24,310 bases of DNA from Smittium mucronatum (GCA_001953115.1 LSSL01004650.1:1-24310), one strand, 5' to 3'; positions 1 to 15,411 are shown, counted from the first letter of the stretch. Notes: generated by a model from the sequence alone, not told the origin. Numbers and translations: made by a program.

Positions 1-16
1 GGGGGGGGGGGGGGGG
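1..16. other. 16-base poly-G run at the contig edge
   Basis: The first 16 bases are all G, next to DNA that is well over 80 % A+T. A G run this long has no counterpart elsewhere in the window. It is most easily explained as a sequencing or assembly edge artefact (dark-cycle poly-G reads in two-colour chemistry) or as a real homopolymer where the assembly stopped. It shows no telomere repeat unit. Confidence 0.7.
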
Positions 17-842
17 TTATTAAATGAAAACCCTTAATTCCCAAAAAAGTATTTTCTTCTCGAGCTTTTTGTAAAAGTACTAAATAAAACTTATTTCTAT
101 AAACTAGTAACCCATTCATACTTTTATTTTAAAAATTAAATTTGATATACTCCACTTTTTTTCTATCAAAAAGTTATTTAGAGGACATTTTTTCCCCAAA
201 AGATTTTTATGTAGGTATCTTCTATTTCGGATACTAAATTTGATTCGTAATACATACTAAAATTGTATGAACTTTTTTTTTTGCTGGATCATTTCCATAA
301 TGAAACTATCTACCTCTTGTAAAGATTTTCGTTTTTCTAAATATACACAGCTTTTAATAACTACATTTTAAAGTATAAATAATCAAAATGCATATAAAAT
401 ATAATAATATTAACCCAAATTTTCTTTAAAATAAAAATTTATTTATAATTTACATGTAAAAAAAACAATTATGTGACTCAATCTTATAAAATGGCGTTGA
501 ATTTAATCTCTGAATTAAAAAATATCATATTTCAGGCTCTTCAAATGGCTATCAATAGCTTATTATGTTCTAACCTCGATATAAATGAAAAAATCTACTT
601 CCACCTTAGTTAAATAATAAATCTGATTTTATTTTATTATCTAAACAATCTTTACTAATTTCCCTAAAAAATGAAGCCTTTAGAGTTTAAGAGAAAATTT
701 CTGTAAAAAAAAAGTTAACGGTATTCTCCTTTTATAGCTTTTCTGAAATTATATTAAATTTAGAAAAAAGTTTCCTTTTTTTCTTATATAATTACAAGAT
801 ACTAAGAAATATATATCTAGAAAAATAAAAAAAGATAGATAA

Positions 843-864
843 ATATATATATATATATATATAT
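843..864. repeat. (AT)11 microsatellite
   Basis: A perfect 22-base alternating AT tract inside the AT-rich desert, followed directly by TGGCCCTGC. It is an ordinary dinucleotide microsatellite with no sign of function. Confidence 0.9.
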
Positions 865-3800
865 TGGCCCTGCTTTCTCTTTTTTTCTATTTTTTACTTG
901 TTCATAAAACCTATTCATTACATAATACATATGATTCAAGAAATAAAATTTCCATAATATACATGTGAAATTATTTAGTAAAAAAGACACTATTTTTGAT
1001 TTCTTTCATTATGAATTTATCTTAATATATTATTTTGGTTCAATAAATTGAAAAAGTGCCCAAAATAGAACCTGTATTTCTATTATTGGAATATTTTAAA
1101 TATCAGATGGGGTTTTAATTTAATTTAAAATGAAATATAAAGATAATAAAAAATAATTAAAGTTTCCGACTCATCAAAGAATATCCCGTATATATATACA
1201 TATATATGTTGATAACCCTGGGTTTTATTCTTTAAAATCTTTTATATATATTAAAGACCAATTTACAAAAAATTATGTTTATTTATTGAAATAAACAAAA
1301 AATAATCAATTATTCATTATTAAATCTAATTTTATTGTTAAATATTTCATTATGAGAATCTGTTCAATTTCATATTTGGGTTATTATGAGTGTTAATCTA
1401 TGATTCATATTAATATTTGAATAACGATCGGTTATTAAATATTATTTCTTAATTAAATTTGTATTAAGCTCTATTTTTCGATAATATTCACTAAAAATTT
1501 TTTATAAAAAATTAAATTAGGTAAAAAAACTGAATTAAAGATATAATTACTGCTGTTTTATTAAACTATTAATACAAATAAAAAGTTAAATTAAAAAAAT
1601 CATAAAAAACAAAAAAAAAATTATATTCATAATTAAATTTATAGAAAAGAATTTTATTTATAAGTAAATTACGAGAATTTAGAAAATTAATTGTGATATT
1701 ACAGAAAAATGATAATTTATATTCTATATCTCAAAAAATTTGCTAAATTTAAATAATAGTTGTATTCATTCCTTTTTTATAAAAAATAGAATACTATAAA
1801 AATCAACAAAATAAAATATAAAATTATTGGTTTTTTGTGATTTTTATTAAGATAAAATTTTTTTCTTTCCTTACTCTTGATATCCAATGACTACATTTTG
1901 TCCCCATATATACATTCTATATAAACCAAAAAAAATTAGTTATATAAAAAAAATAATATTACACGTTTCTCATATTTTTTAAAAGAATATTAATTAAAAC
2001 TATTGTGAAAAAAATGATAATAATCATTAAAACGTGGTATTTTTATTTTCATAAATCCTAATAAGACACAGATATTTTTAGATTTTTATATTTCAACAGA
2101 TTTTAATAAAATACGGTATTAATATTTATATGAACAATAAAATTGATTTTTTATTATTATAAGAATTCATTATATAATAATGAGAACAAAATTATCTTCT
2201 CCATCATTTAACGTTTGTTATTAAAAAAAATAATTTAAAAATTGTGATATTTAATAAATAAATTAAACTATTTTAAAGAAACTTTTGAAAACGAATATTT
2301 TTTATTTTCGGTAAAATCGTTCAAAATATTATATAAGTTTATTTATATTTGATTTTATTGAAAGTTTTTATTATAAGCTTTTTATTTTGAAAATTTATAT
2401 TTTTTGACTTTAATTCTTATGCAACAAGTGCGGTAAAAAAATTAATTATTACTGAAATACTTAGTATTTATTATTAAGGGTGGATTTACATATTGTGATT
2501 TATCCGATTATCTTTTATTGTTATAATATTACAATTATAGGATATAAATTGCTACTTTTATTTTTTTACCGTTATCCCGAATAATTAAAACGATTTTGAA
2601 TTATTAAATAAGATGAATACATAATTAGCACTTGGGATTATATATTAAAATTCTCTAAAGAAATTTTCAAGCTAACTGATTTTTTTTATTCTCTAATTTT
2701 TTGTAAAATTATTCATAATTTTAACAATTGTATTTTGCTTGGATTTTTTATTTTCGCGTATAAATTTTTATTGAATATACTCCGAAATTTCTTTAAAAAA
2801 ATTGTATAGAAGCGATTGGATCAATATTACGCTTTCTGCAAAAAAACATTATATCTTATTTCAGAATAAATTAAAAAATTATTTTTATAAGGAAAAAGGA
2901 ATATATTAAATAAAAAAATTGATTTCATATCGAATTAGTTCTTATTTCAATGAGAAAGTTATATTTGAGTCTGAACGTTCCGCCAATATCCATTAATTTT
3001 TATTGATAATTTAAAACGTAGCAAACTCGTAAAACCATATTATTAAATTTTAAATAAATAAAAGTTAATAATATTTACATTGATGTTTGGGAGTTGTAAA
3101 ATTACATTTATTGAATTATAAATATATATTTTTAAAATTTGAATATAAAATATATGATATGGTTGCATTTTTTATTATTATTTATATATTGAATTCATAT
3201 CCATAGATATTTTTATATATCATGAGTCTTAATTCGATTTAAATTTTTCAAAAAAAATTTAATTTTTTTTAATCTATTTATTTATTAGCAGAAAATTTAA
3301 TCAAAAAAATTTAATTTGTGGGTTTTTTTCGTAAGTGATATTTTATGAATACAGAAAACCTTCTTCGATTTAAATCTAATAACAAATTTAAAGCTCTATC
3401 GATTTACAATTATTTTAATTTTAAAAATTAATTAGAAATTTTTTTCGATTTTTTTGTTATTTTTAATTCTTTTTGTCATATTTTTTTTAAATTACTGATT
3501 TTTCTTAAAAAATACTTATATTATTAGAAAATTTTCGCCTAAATAACCCCTGAAATATGATTGAAATTATCCCCTAGCCAAAAAAAAACAAACAAGCCAA
3601 TTAGCACTTGAATTGAAAAATTGTATTTGGGAAAATAAAAATTTCAAAAAAATTTAATTACTATTTGTGGTTTTAAAATAAATTTCCTAAATAAATTATT
3701 ATATTTATTGTAATTAAAGCTCTAATATGCTAAAAATTTAATAGATAATTCTACTAAAAAATATTAGAAATTATATCGATTTTTAATATTTTTCTGATCT

Positions 3801-6210
3801 TATCTTGAATAAAAACTTATAATTCATTTCATCGGATCCAAAAACAAACTTATAAAAACCATAAAGCTGTTTATCATTCTTTAAAATCATAAACCCTAAA
3901 ACTCAGGGTATTTAAACTGATAAATTTATCTTTATCATTGTCTAATAAAATACTTTATCATCACTAAAATAATATATATTTCGACCAAAAAAATTCCAAC
4001 AGTATACTTTAAACCAATATATTTAATTTCATAATTTTTTTGAATTAAAATAATATATAGAGATTTTTTTTTTTAGATTTATTTATTAAAATAACTAATA
4101 CTTATCGAATTAAATCGAATATTCGAAAATCAGAGAAATTTTAATGAATTTTTTTCAAAATTAAAGCTGCTAATTTTATGTTTAAGGGATTTTTTTAGAT
4201 TGATATTAAATATAATTTAAATCATCTATGCTATCATAGTTTTTGACTGAAAAAAATATCTTTTTTTGGTCCAGAAATCGTATTCGTATAAATATATCAT
4301 AGAGGGTCACATAAAAAGAGCGTTATTAAATCTATAAAATTTTCATTGACATTTATAATTACAAAAACGAATATACTTTAACTCATATGAATTCAGGCGA
4401 TAATAAATTCAAACAATATCTAGCAACAAATATTAAAAATTACAAATAAATTATTGAGTCTTTTTGATACATCAAAAATATATTATTTATAATTTTAAAG
4501 TTTTTTTTAGAATTAAATACTCTTATATTTTATTTTTTAAGGGGATGCTTTCAAAAAAAAATCTCACTGGAAAATAATTAATAAAAATTTGAAAATTCAT
4601 ATACCCCTGTCAATTTAATTTTCGAAAACCAAAATTATCATTTCGAAAAGACATTTTTGTATTATAAAACCTCATATACGCCTTTAAAGTCTTAATCTGG
4701 GTTAGATGATGCAATAAATAGTTTAGAATATATTTTAAATCAATTTTTTTTTATTCAGAAAAAAATAAAAATATATTTCAAGTATTTCAAATACCATTTA
4801 TTTATACCTTTCTAATTATACTTCCATATTATCTTCAATATAATTAATTAATGCGTAGCTACTGAAACATTTTTTACAAAAAAGATATACAGATATAATA
4901 TATAACGAACATAAATTATAGTTTATTTTTAGATTTAGTGTAAATTTTTATAAAAAAAATCGATTTTTTACTGATATACTTATACTATTATCCAAAAATT
5001 TAGATACTTTTATAGAAAATATCGTAAAAAAAATATGTTTAATTAAGAATTTTTCAGAATGTTCATCATTTTTTTAAAACTCTTGCCTTAATTTAAATAT
5101 ATCAGATATAAAATTAAAATCAAGTATCAAATATTTTTTATATTTATAAAGTATTTAATAAGTTTGGAAAGTATAAAGTATAAATTTATATTTTATTAAA
5201 TATAATTGGTTGTTAATATTAAAGATAAAAAATATTTGCAGGAAAATCTAAATATCACAAGTGCAAACAATTTAAATTTAAAAAAAATTAAATATTCATT
5301 CAGAGCTCACAATAAATTTAAATTATAGAAAATCACCAGTAAAAAATCATTTTAAAGCATAAATTTATAAAAATTATTAATAATATTTGAAGAAAAAAAT
5401 TATTCGGAGATAATATCACAAGATTTAAAAAAAAAAGAGTTATAAAATATAATATTGATCAAAAATTTATAATTGATGAATTTTTTATAAAACAAAAATT
5501 ACAGAAAAATAAAAAAATCACTTTTAAGAAGAATTATTAATAATAAGGGCTAATTTTGATTTTTAAATAAATTAAGTTTAATCACTGAAGTGTAAATTCT
5601 TTAAATAGTTTTTATTGTGATTTTCAATACATATATATATGAGCCAGTTACAAAATTCAGAATTTTTTCTGAGGCGGAGTTGATAATTTTTTATTCGCTA
5701 CTAAATCATCAAAAATACTGGGTTTCATACATAGATCTAATTTGCAATTAACCTACCCTATAATTCATTCTTTTTTATAACAGAGTTGAAATAATTTTTT
5801 CAATATGTTTTAACCCTTTCAGAATCCGAATTCTTTACCCTCTTCCGTTTGTTTATATCAACAGTTCCTATTGGGAAAAATAATATTTTATCAAATATTA
5901 TGTAAATATTATCAGCGTAACTGTAAAACCGAACTATAAATTTTATTATTCGTTTTTTTTAGTAAAATTTATGTAAGGAAACAGAAATATTTTGATAACT
6001 TTAAAAAAAATACACCCCCACCTCCATAACTACTTGAGAAATATTATCTGAAAGGTTTTTTGTATATAAAATCCAATAAAAATCTATTTAAGCAAATAAA
6101 AATTATGAATTATCTATTAGAAAATAAAAAGTTTTAAATTGTGCTTCAGTAATTATTTGAAATTTTTAGAAATGCAATAATAAATTTTTACATTTTGTGA
6201 ACCAGCTCAC

Positions 6211-6229
6211 TATATATATATATATATAT
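6211..6229. repeat. (TA)n microsatellite
   Basis: A perfect 19-base alternating TA tract, preceded by AACCAGCTCAC and followed by TGTATGTGG. It is a simple sequence repeat, useful as a length-variable marker at most. Confidence 0.9.
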
Positions 6230-9200
6230 TGTATGTGGATTAGATCTACACTTATAATCGATCCTCAACTGTTGATCTTTTTCCTTACGAGTATTTGATT
6301 TGATATAATTAAGAATTTTTTAAATATTTTTTTTTTATAATTAAAAAAATTATATTGAAATTATTAAAACTTTTAAATGCTATTTTGAAAAAATAAATGA
6401 ATCTGTATTATAATTTAAATATTACGTTAAGCGATTTACTCAAAAGATATATTTATTGTTTTAAAAATAATGATATACGCAGTGATAGATAACTGATGTA
6501 TTTTAGACATCAATTCATCAATAAATATACGCTTATGATAATACTAATATTTTATTGATAGAAATATTCATAATAAATGGTGAAATACAGCTGAGTAGCA
6601 TTCAAAGAGTCATAAATATAAAAATACATAAACATGATTAACATGGTTCAATTTCTGATTGTTTAAAATTTACATATCCTATTAACATAAACACTGATAA
6701 AAATAAAGAACATCATTTTTGCTTTTTTGTAAAAAAAATAGGCAAATAATATATATTTTTTTCATATTTTAAATATGCTATATTTGAGTTTATATTGCCT
6801 ATATTTTGTTTGGTTTTTGGATTAAAAATTATTTTTTATGACTTAATTTATATTCCTAGCATTATAAAAACAATTTTTTGCTCATATTATAATAAAAAAT
6901 TGGTTATAAGGAAAATATGACTTAATTTTTTTCTTCTTACAAAAATACAATCGATAATAAATTCATTATTGCTTTTTATTACATAAACACTGAATTTTCT
7001 ATACATAGCTTTAAAATTTCACTTTGAAAACACAATATCCATACATATTCGCATGATAATTTATTCAAAATCAAAATAATGTAGGAATCTGAAAAAAAAA
7101 ATGTAAATAACAGTTAAAAAATTGAGCTATCAAAGTTCAGCAATATTAAACATAAACACTTACTATTTTGCGTTTACGGAAAAAAAATTATAACCAAGCT
7201 ATATTATGAATAAATTGAATAATAAATTAGAAAAAAATTAAATGGACCTTTTTTTTTATACTTTATTATAATTGGTAATTATATGTAAAAATAATGCGTT
7301 TTTAATCTAATTTTTTTTAATATAGCTTAAATATTAAACTAATTTAGTTAAACCTATTTCAAAAATAAGATCCTAGTTTTTTAAAAGTAAATTTCGTCTT
7401 TGAAAAGGGTTAAATTAAATTACCCTTTAGAAATATTAAGCATAAATAATTGGAAATAATTTAAATTTACAGTTATTTTTACATATTTCTATCAGTTAAT
7501 TTTTTATTCAACAAAATTTCCTCTTAATTAAATCAGGTTAAACATATGTAAGGATAAAAGCAACAATTTAATGATCAAATACACGTTACAAATATACATA
7601 TATAAATAATTCACATTTAATCACAATCGATATTCCAAAGAATCAAAAAAAAAATGATAATTTTTTTTATTTTAGGTAAAAAATGGTTTGATTAACTGAA
7701 AAAATTATTAATATTTAGAAATTTTTAAAAATAGAGTTTTTTGGATTAAATAAGATTCAAATTATTCTTGCACTAAAAAAGTTAAATTTTATAAAAATAA
7801 TACAAATATATATATTTATTTAGAGATAAATTTATATTCTGGGCTAAACTAATTAATTTTATTATTATTATATCGGATAAAATATTTTATAATTAGAATT
7901 TTATTGGATAAAAATATAAATTAATGAATTTAAGTTTAAAAATCCTTTGAAATATTTAAAAATAAATATAAAAGATCTAAATGTGATTTAAAAATTATTT
8001 ATTTGATTTATTAAGCTAAAATAAAATGTATAAAAAATATATATAGAAACATAAATCCCTTTTAAATTAACAGTTTTAATAAAAAATTTATTTAATAAAC
8101 CCTTTTTTTTCATATCGATCTTTTTTTTAAATGTTTAAAGAATATGATATTTTGTAATATCAGAGTAATTAAACAAGTTTAAATTGTAAGTATTTTTTAT
8201 AAAAATAAATAAATCTGAAAAAAAAAAATTGCGTTCTTTATAAAATTTTCTAAAAAAACATCATGTATTATTAAAATATATTTTTTTTCTATTTTATTTT
8301 ATCTTCATCTAAAACATACTTAACCTATGAAAAAATGAGAGGCGTTTAAAATCCTTTTATTAAATACTGCTTTTTTTAATATATCATTCAGTTTTCTGAT
8401 TGAAATAATAACAAAATTTTATTTAATATCATCAATATACAACAAATTATATATTTTGTAAATATAAATTAATTTTTTAATGAAAATTTGGGGCATATGA
8501 TAAAAAAATTATAAATAATATTCCACTTAATATCGATATTTAAAGAAAAACAATTTTATCAAACCCATTTCCCTTGTAAATTAAATTAATTTTTTCGTTA
8601 AAAATAAATTTAGATTTTAAAAAATCAAATATAAAGTTCTTTATATTATATAACAGGGTATTTTTAATATAATTATGTATTGATAATTTGTTTTTTCAAT
8701 GAGTATATACATTTTTTTTAAATAAAATAAGATTAAATTAATTAATTATATTCTAATATGACTTAGTTGTAAAAAAAAAATACAACAGAAAAAAATGATG
8801 ATAGAAAGGGAAATTTTAAGGAGTTAAACAAATTAAAATTTCACCCCCTTTAAAGAATAATTATAATAAATTATTCAGTATTAAAATGTGTTTACGGAAG
8901 CTTTTATTGCTTTAAAAATAAAAAATCATAAGAATTTTATAATAAAATTGATTTTAACAGAAAAAAATAAAATGGTGATAAATATAAATATAAAGAAATA
9001 TATTTTAGACATTTTTTTGTTGAAAAATCAAACAAAATAGCTGTAATTAAATATTTTATTATATATTAGAGAATTTATGATTATAAAAAGCCTTCAGTTA
9101 TTATTTAAAAAAAAAATCCATCGAATTCTCTCAAATTACTTGTATTAATTCAGTATTTTTTTTCACTTCTACAAAATTTATCATTATATAAATTTGATAT

Positions 9201-12200
9201 ATATAATGAATAAGAAAAAATAATCTGTTATAAATATTTTTAATGTTTCTAAAAAATATCAGCTGAAATAATTTTAATTATAAAACTTGAAGAATAACGC
9301 CCAAAATATTTTTTTTCAGTACTTCTAAATTTAAAGAAAACTTAATATCAAAGGGTATATTTCTTCGAATAAAAATTTAATTTTTAAAAAAAACGATAAG
9401 TTTTTAGCTTAGTTAACTCATTCACATGTGAAAATGGTTATATTAATCCATAAAAATTAATAAGTATTTATTTTGAGTTTTTAGGTTGAAATTTAATAGA
9501 AAATAAAATTTAATACTTTTTCAATGCATAAATAACCTTTTTTAAATTTATTAAAAAAATTACTTTGGAATTTTCTTTCTATACAATTCTCTCAGAATAT
9601 TTTTTTTGTTAATAGTATTAAGATTTTTTGCAATCACCGTGTTTTTTTTTATATTTTAAAAATATTCTTTTCGATAAAATATTTTTAAAAGTCTCAGTAT
9701 TTTTTCTACCAAATATTTTTATATAAAATTTAAATCCTATGTTAAAATTAAACACTCATAAAAACTTATTAATTGTATTTTTTGATAAACGAATAAATAT
9801 AATATGTACAATATAATCAGAATATCCTAAAAAAAATAATTAATCAAAAAATATGTGTCATTAAAAAAATTAGTCCCTAAATTTTTAAATTTGATTTCTG
9901 ATACACAAAAAATCATATGAATTAAGCTATTTGTTACAAAATATTAAATAAATTATTTTTGAAACGATTTTTGAAGTAATTTATAAATTATTAAAATTAT
10001 TTTTTTAAAAAAGGAATTATTCACTATTCAAGGAAACTTATATGATTTTTAAGTTCCTTTACTAAGCTTATTAAATAAAAAAATTAGGTTTGGGTAATTA
10101 ATGTAACCGAAAAGGTCATAATAGTAATAATTATTATTATTTTATAGATAGCAGTAGTGTAAAAATTTCATCATAAAAGAAGTATTCAATATTTTACAAA
10201 AGTTCGTTTTCATATATTTAAAACAATATATTCTCGTAAAACCCTCCGAAATTTTTTTTTCGTATTTAACTATGACAAGTTTCTTTATATTTAAACATTT
10301 TTTTTTTATCGATAAATTTTCTTTTATTCCTTTTTAAATTAGACAGATATTATAGCAAAGTTTTTTAAAACAAATTTTGAGTTTTATAATCAATTTTAAG
10401 ATATTATTCTAATCATTTACTTGGGCTACTATATAAAAAATATAATGGTTTTATTAAAAAATGTATAAAAAATACCATTTATGAAATTTTTATAAAAAAA
10501 AATTCTTGATACTATAAAGATTAAAATTATTGTGGATTTTTAAATACTGTACCGATTTTCGCATATAGTTCAGTAAAATGTAAGCAAAACTTTATCAAAG
10601 AGTATTAGTACTAAATAAATAAACACTTTAAAAAAATTTGTAGTTTAAAATTTTTTTCACTTAATTATTAATAAACTTAGTTTAAAAAAAATTATATTCA
10701 AATGAGTTTTCTCAAAATAAAAACTGTGCTCATTTTATCTATCCCTAATGTATTTACTTTGATAAGATTATAAAGAAATAGTATTTTATAAAATAATAAC
10801 TACAAAAATTGTCGAAGTATGAATCGATTCGAATTAAATAAGGGTATATATTCCTCGTATATAACTCTTTACTACGTTTAGAACAATTTTTTTAATAATA
10901 TAAATAGAAGTAAGTATAATATATGTAATTATGGCGCTAAAAGTGTTCATATTAGATCATTTATGTTAATTTTTTTGAAATTTATTTATATACAAAAAAC
11001 ATTCTTATTTTTTTTGTATTTAATAACGAAATTAATATACAGATTATTTTTTTCTAAAATATCAAGCATATTTAAGATACCAGACTCCTTTAATTCACTT
11101 ATTTTTATAAGAATAAAAGTATAAAATATATTTTTGCCATATTAAAATAAATATATAAAACACTTAGAAATAAAAAAAAAAAATTATGAAAAAAATTTTA
11201 ACATAAAAATTAAATTTAAAAGCATATAAATTAGCTGGGACTCTTAATTAACAATTTAAAATAATTATTAAACAAATCTTGTGATTTTTGAATCAATAAA
11301 TACAATTTAAATATCAAAGTATAAAAATATAATACGAAAGTAAGTATTATTCATCAGTTACTGCAATAAAAAGTTTAAAATATAATAAAATTTTGGCACA
11401 AAATCAATAGCTTTTGTTTATAATATAAAATTCTAAAATTATGAAAATTTTCTGTTTGATAAAACTTGTATAAAATATTCTCAATACTGTTAGAACTGCC
11501 CAAGGATTGTTTTTTGGAGATTTTTCTAGCATAATTTGAAAAATAAAAAGTTTTTTTTATTATTACAAAAATAAGCCTCTTAAATCGATATATTAAAGCT
11601 TTTTTTATGATTGGTTATTTTAAAATGATTTTATGCAAAAAGAGTGCGTAAAAATAATTTTTCACCAAAAATAATAAAAATTTCTATTGAGGATTCATAA
11701 AAAGAATTCATGTTAATTGAATATTAAAAAAAAAATTCACTCAAAATAATTGGCAAAAAATCGAAAATAAGAATAATCTCAAAACATCAGAAAATTTTTA
11801 AAAATTCTTATGGTATCTTAAAGACTATAAAATAAATTTAAAAACCATTATTTTATTGTCCGATCTAAAAAATTGGCTTTAAATGTTAAATAAAATTATT
11901 TTTTATTTAGTAAGAGTATAAATTTTCAGATTGAAAAAAATCTCTAACTTTGATTTATAAAACATTAATTGAAAAAATTTAATGATTATAATAATTTTTG
12001 AAAATCGTTTTTAATTTCGATCTACATTATATAAGGGGTTTTTTATTATATAAAATAAAAATTTTAATTGAATAACTAGCGCTACAATTAAATCTAATCA
12101 CCTCTAAAAAAAATTTGATATTTTATAATAAATATATTGGTACTTATAATTAATGCATTCAAAAAACTCAATTTAATCCTTTTTTCGTTTTATCAATTGA

Positions 12201-15200
12201 TGTAGAAAGGGTTGAATGGGTTGTATGTGATAATTTTTATCCCTTTCATAAAAAAAATGTCTTACTGGCATTTTTCGTCAAAATTCACGTTTTAAATTGT
12301 AAAAAAATTGTATTTTTAATTTCTATTTTAGATAGATCCAAATTTACCAAAAAAATATTTTTTATTGATGATTAAATTGAATTCAAAGTAATGATTTTTT
12401 TGCTAGAGACCACACAATTCAATAAATTCATCGGTTGTGCTCTTTTTTTTATACAGTTTTTATAGAAAATTTTAATATTATTCTGAATTATGAATGGTTT
12501 AAAAGTTCTGAATATAATTGGTGAATTTTTTTTTCACTTCATTAGTTGTAAAAAAGATAAAATTTTGTTATTTACAGTTATTTTTTTATAATAAAATATC
12601 TTGTAATTCAATACTCTAAGAAAAATAATAATATGATTTACTATTAAAATGAGATAAATAAAAAAACATCTGGAGTTTATTTTTTATAATGAATATACTA
12701 AAATATGGTAAAAAAAATAATCCAATTATATATTAATCATTAGATATTTTTAATTTTTAATCTTACATTCTCTATAGCTAAACATATTTTATGGATAAAT
12801 TCACCATTACTTATTTTTTCAAAATGAAAATTAAACTTTAAATTTATAAATATTCTTTATATTTTCTATTCATAAATTATTTTAAAAAAAGCTATTGGAT
12901 TTTTTTTTATTTTGCATTTTGTAATCTAAAAATAAATTGGAAATTTCAAATTTTTTATGAAACCTCTAATTAAGTTTTTATGCCAAATTATTTTTCTATT
13001 ATTTGATAATAGAATTTTTTTTCATTTATTCTAATACAAATTTATAAAATCCTTGTGATTTTCAAGCTTTTTTTATTATAAAACATAAATATTTTATCAA
13101 AATAACCATTTTTGCTGTTTTTAACGCAAATTTACAAATATAAATGCAGACTTTTATTATTATATGATAAAAAAGTAATTTTTATTATTAATTAATTAAT
13201 TCTAATACAATTATAGATATAGCGATTGTAAAATATAGAAATATTTTAGTAATTTTATCTTTAATTTTTTTTAATAAAAATCTCAACTTAAAAATTTGAT
13301 ATTTTAACAGCCTGAAAAAATATAAATCTTATATGATGAATTTTACAAAAACTTGTATGAATTGTACTAATTTTTTTACTTTTGCATTTCCACGGATTTT
13401 TTTAATGTAATACCCCAAAAATTGCTGGTGATATCTGTAAATAATTTTAAAGTAATTTTTAAATGAACTATTTTCTTATTTTTTATGTTATTTTTTAAAA
13501 TATGTATGGATTTTATTTAATTATCAACTTAATCAAAATTAAATAATGAAATTAATTTAAATAAGACTCATATACTTTGTATTATTATAATTTAACATAA
13601 GATTCTATCAAACTTAAAAATAACTCGTCGTTTTATTTTGGAATTTTAAAGTATAAAATCAATTTATTTCGATTTCATCTATACATTATCGAAAATTCGA
13701 ATTCAGCTAGAAAATACTCAGTCTTCGTAAGTCTGATTATATATATATTTTTAAAATAAAAAATTAATATATAAAAAAATAAATATAATACGTGTTTATG
13801 ATGTAAATATATTTTAAATTAAACATGTATTGTTTATATTATTATTAACATCAAATTAATTTTTTATATCTCCTAGTTTTTTCACAGGCGAAGAATAAGA
13901 AATATATTTTTTGTTTCTACGGATCTGAAAATAAATCTAAATCTGTAATGAAATAACACTAAAACCCTATTTAATATTTGCTAGTTTATTTTAATTTCAT
14001 AAGTTTTATAGTTTTTTTTACAGCTTAACTAGTTTTGTTTGATCCAAAATATTTATAATTCGGCTAAATCCTTTCGATAATTATTATAGATTATCGCAAT
14101 AGCTTTTTTTATTGAAATAGTATAATACATGGGGATAAATTTTTTTTAGAAAGTTTGAATATTTTCTTTCCAATTAGGTGGAGTTTATCGTCTAACTCGT
14201 TAAAAATATTTTGTGGGAGCTATAGAAACTTTAATTGATTAATAATTTGATAAATTAAGTCATTTATTAGTAATCAGTTTTCGATTAATTTTATTAATTT
14301 TATTATATATTACCTCCAATAAGGATGATTATTCAAATTAGTCACACAAAAAAATAGCCTATCCCGTTGGGGTATGGGACAAAGTGGATATAAAGCCATT
14401 AATTAATTATATTTTCATAACTCCAGGACATATAAGTACGTCGTTTAGATTATTTAGATCTTTTAAACCCCTAATATTGTATAAAATTTCTTTATACTTC
14501 TGATAAATCTCATAAATTATTAATAGTTTTCATTTCTTTCATACCCCATACTCATCGCAAGTTCTTTATATTATAGATTGCAAGATTATACCTAAAAATT
14601 GATTATTTAGTAAGTCATTTAAAAACTCTTTTTATTTCTTTAAATTTTTTTATTGGGTTATATTATTTCCTCTAAAAGATATTGCTAAATATCATCTTAA
14701 TTTATAGAGTGCTTTAATTAGTTTTAATATATCCTTATCAATCATTTTTTCTCAACCAACCCTTTTTAGATTAAAAAAACCAAGTAAAAAGCTAAAATTT
14801 ATACGCTTTTATGCAATAATGATCAAAATTTAGCAAATTTGGTAATTGTTATTATTTTTTTTACATTTTTTTTCAATGACCAATAATTGGGTAGGGAAAA
14901 TATTCATTTTTCTATAATCCAATACTAGCATGTTCATATGGCAAATAATGTACTCATATCACATTTTTTACATAGCCACGCGAGAGCCAATAGGTTTTTT
15001 TGGAGGTCTTTTTTTTCGAGAGAAGCTTTCGGATGTATATTCATTCAAGAGCAATAGATAAAATGATATCAAATAATTTATAAGCTATGTTTATTAAGAA
15101 CATTTATAGTGCTCATTAAGCTTTAGGTACCATGTTTATATAATTTTTATTAAATCGAGTGAATCATTAATTTGAGTTTTTACAAAAAAAAACTAGATAC

Positions 15201-15359
15201 TTGGTCTTTTCACTTTTTTTTATCACAGACTTATTTTGGCAGATAAAATCTAAAAAGTATGTGGAAAACAATAGTATAAAACACGCAAAACATATAAAGG
15301 GTTAATGCCTTAAAAGTAAATTAAATCCTCTTCGATTTACTGGCTGAGTTTCTAGGGGA

Positions 15360-15411
15360 ACTTGAAGCTATAGCTATAATACGGTATATACCGCCAGGTA
15401 TTGCTTCAAGT
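15360..15411. repeat. Nested palindrome / stem-loop cluster
   Basis: An exact 9-bp inverted repeat (ACTTGAAGC at 15,360-15,368 and GCTTCAAGT at 15,403-15,411) encloses a perfect 12-bp palindrome CGGTATATACCG (15,382-15,393). A perfect 10-bp palindrome AGCTATAGCT (15,366-15,375) overlaps the left arm. The structure could form a cruciform, be a protein-binding site, or be the remnant of a small inverted-repeat element. No coding frame or transcript is evident around it, so the role is unknown. Confidence 0.7.

Larger units (their letters stand above)
17..14330. other. AT-rich non-coding desert
   Basis: About 14.3 kb of extremely AT-rich sequence; lines I counted (around 5,041 and 8,041) have 13-18 % G+C. 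A and T homopolymers of 5-10 bases and short (TA)n tracts are everywhere, and stops occur in all six frames, so no frame stays open for 60 codons. I recognise no tRNA, rRNA, coding exon, terminal repeat or telomere array. Homopolymers on both strands argue for general AT mutation pressure rather than a C-to-T repeat-silencing signature, which would favour TpA over ApA/TpT, but I could not count dinucleotides. Very decayed transposons could lie here unseen. The boundary near 14,330 is approximate and marks where GC-containing words become more frequent. Confidence 0.75.

Noticed and set aside
2623..3610. 12-mer AATTAGCACTTG occurring at 2,623 and 3,599
   Set aside because: Flanks do not align and a shared 12-mer of mostly A/T is not surprising over 14 kb.
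3893..3909. ACCCTAAA and AGGGT words, telomere-like
   Set aside because: A single CCCTAAA and a small hairpin, not a tandem array. The same applies to the single TTAGGG near 23,146.
14407..14529. 40-codon minus-strand frame ending in CPGVMKI
   Set aside because: It looked coding-like at first, but many frames of this length are expected by chance over 18 kb in six frames, and adjacent sequence has stops in every frame.
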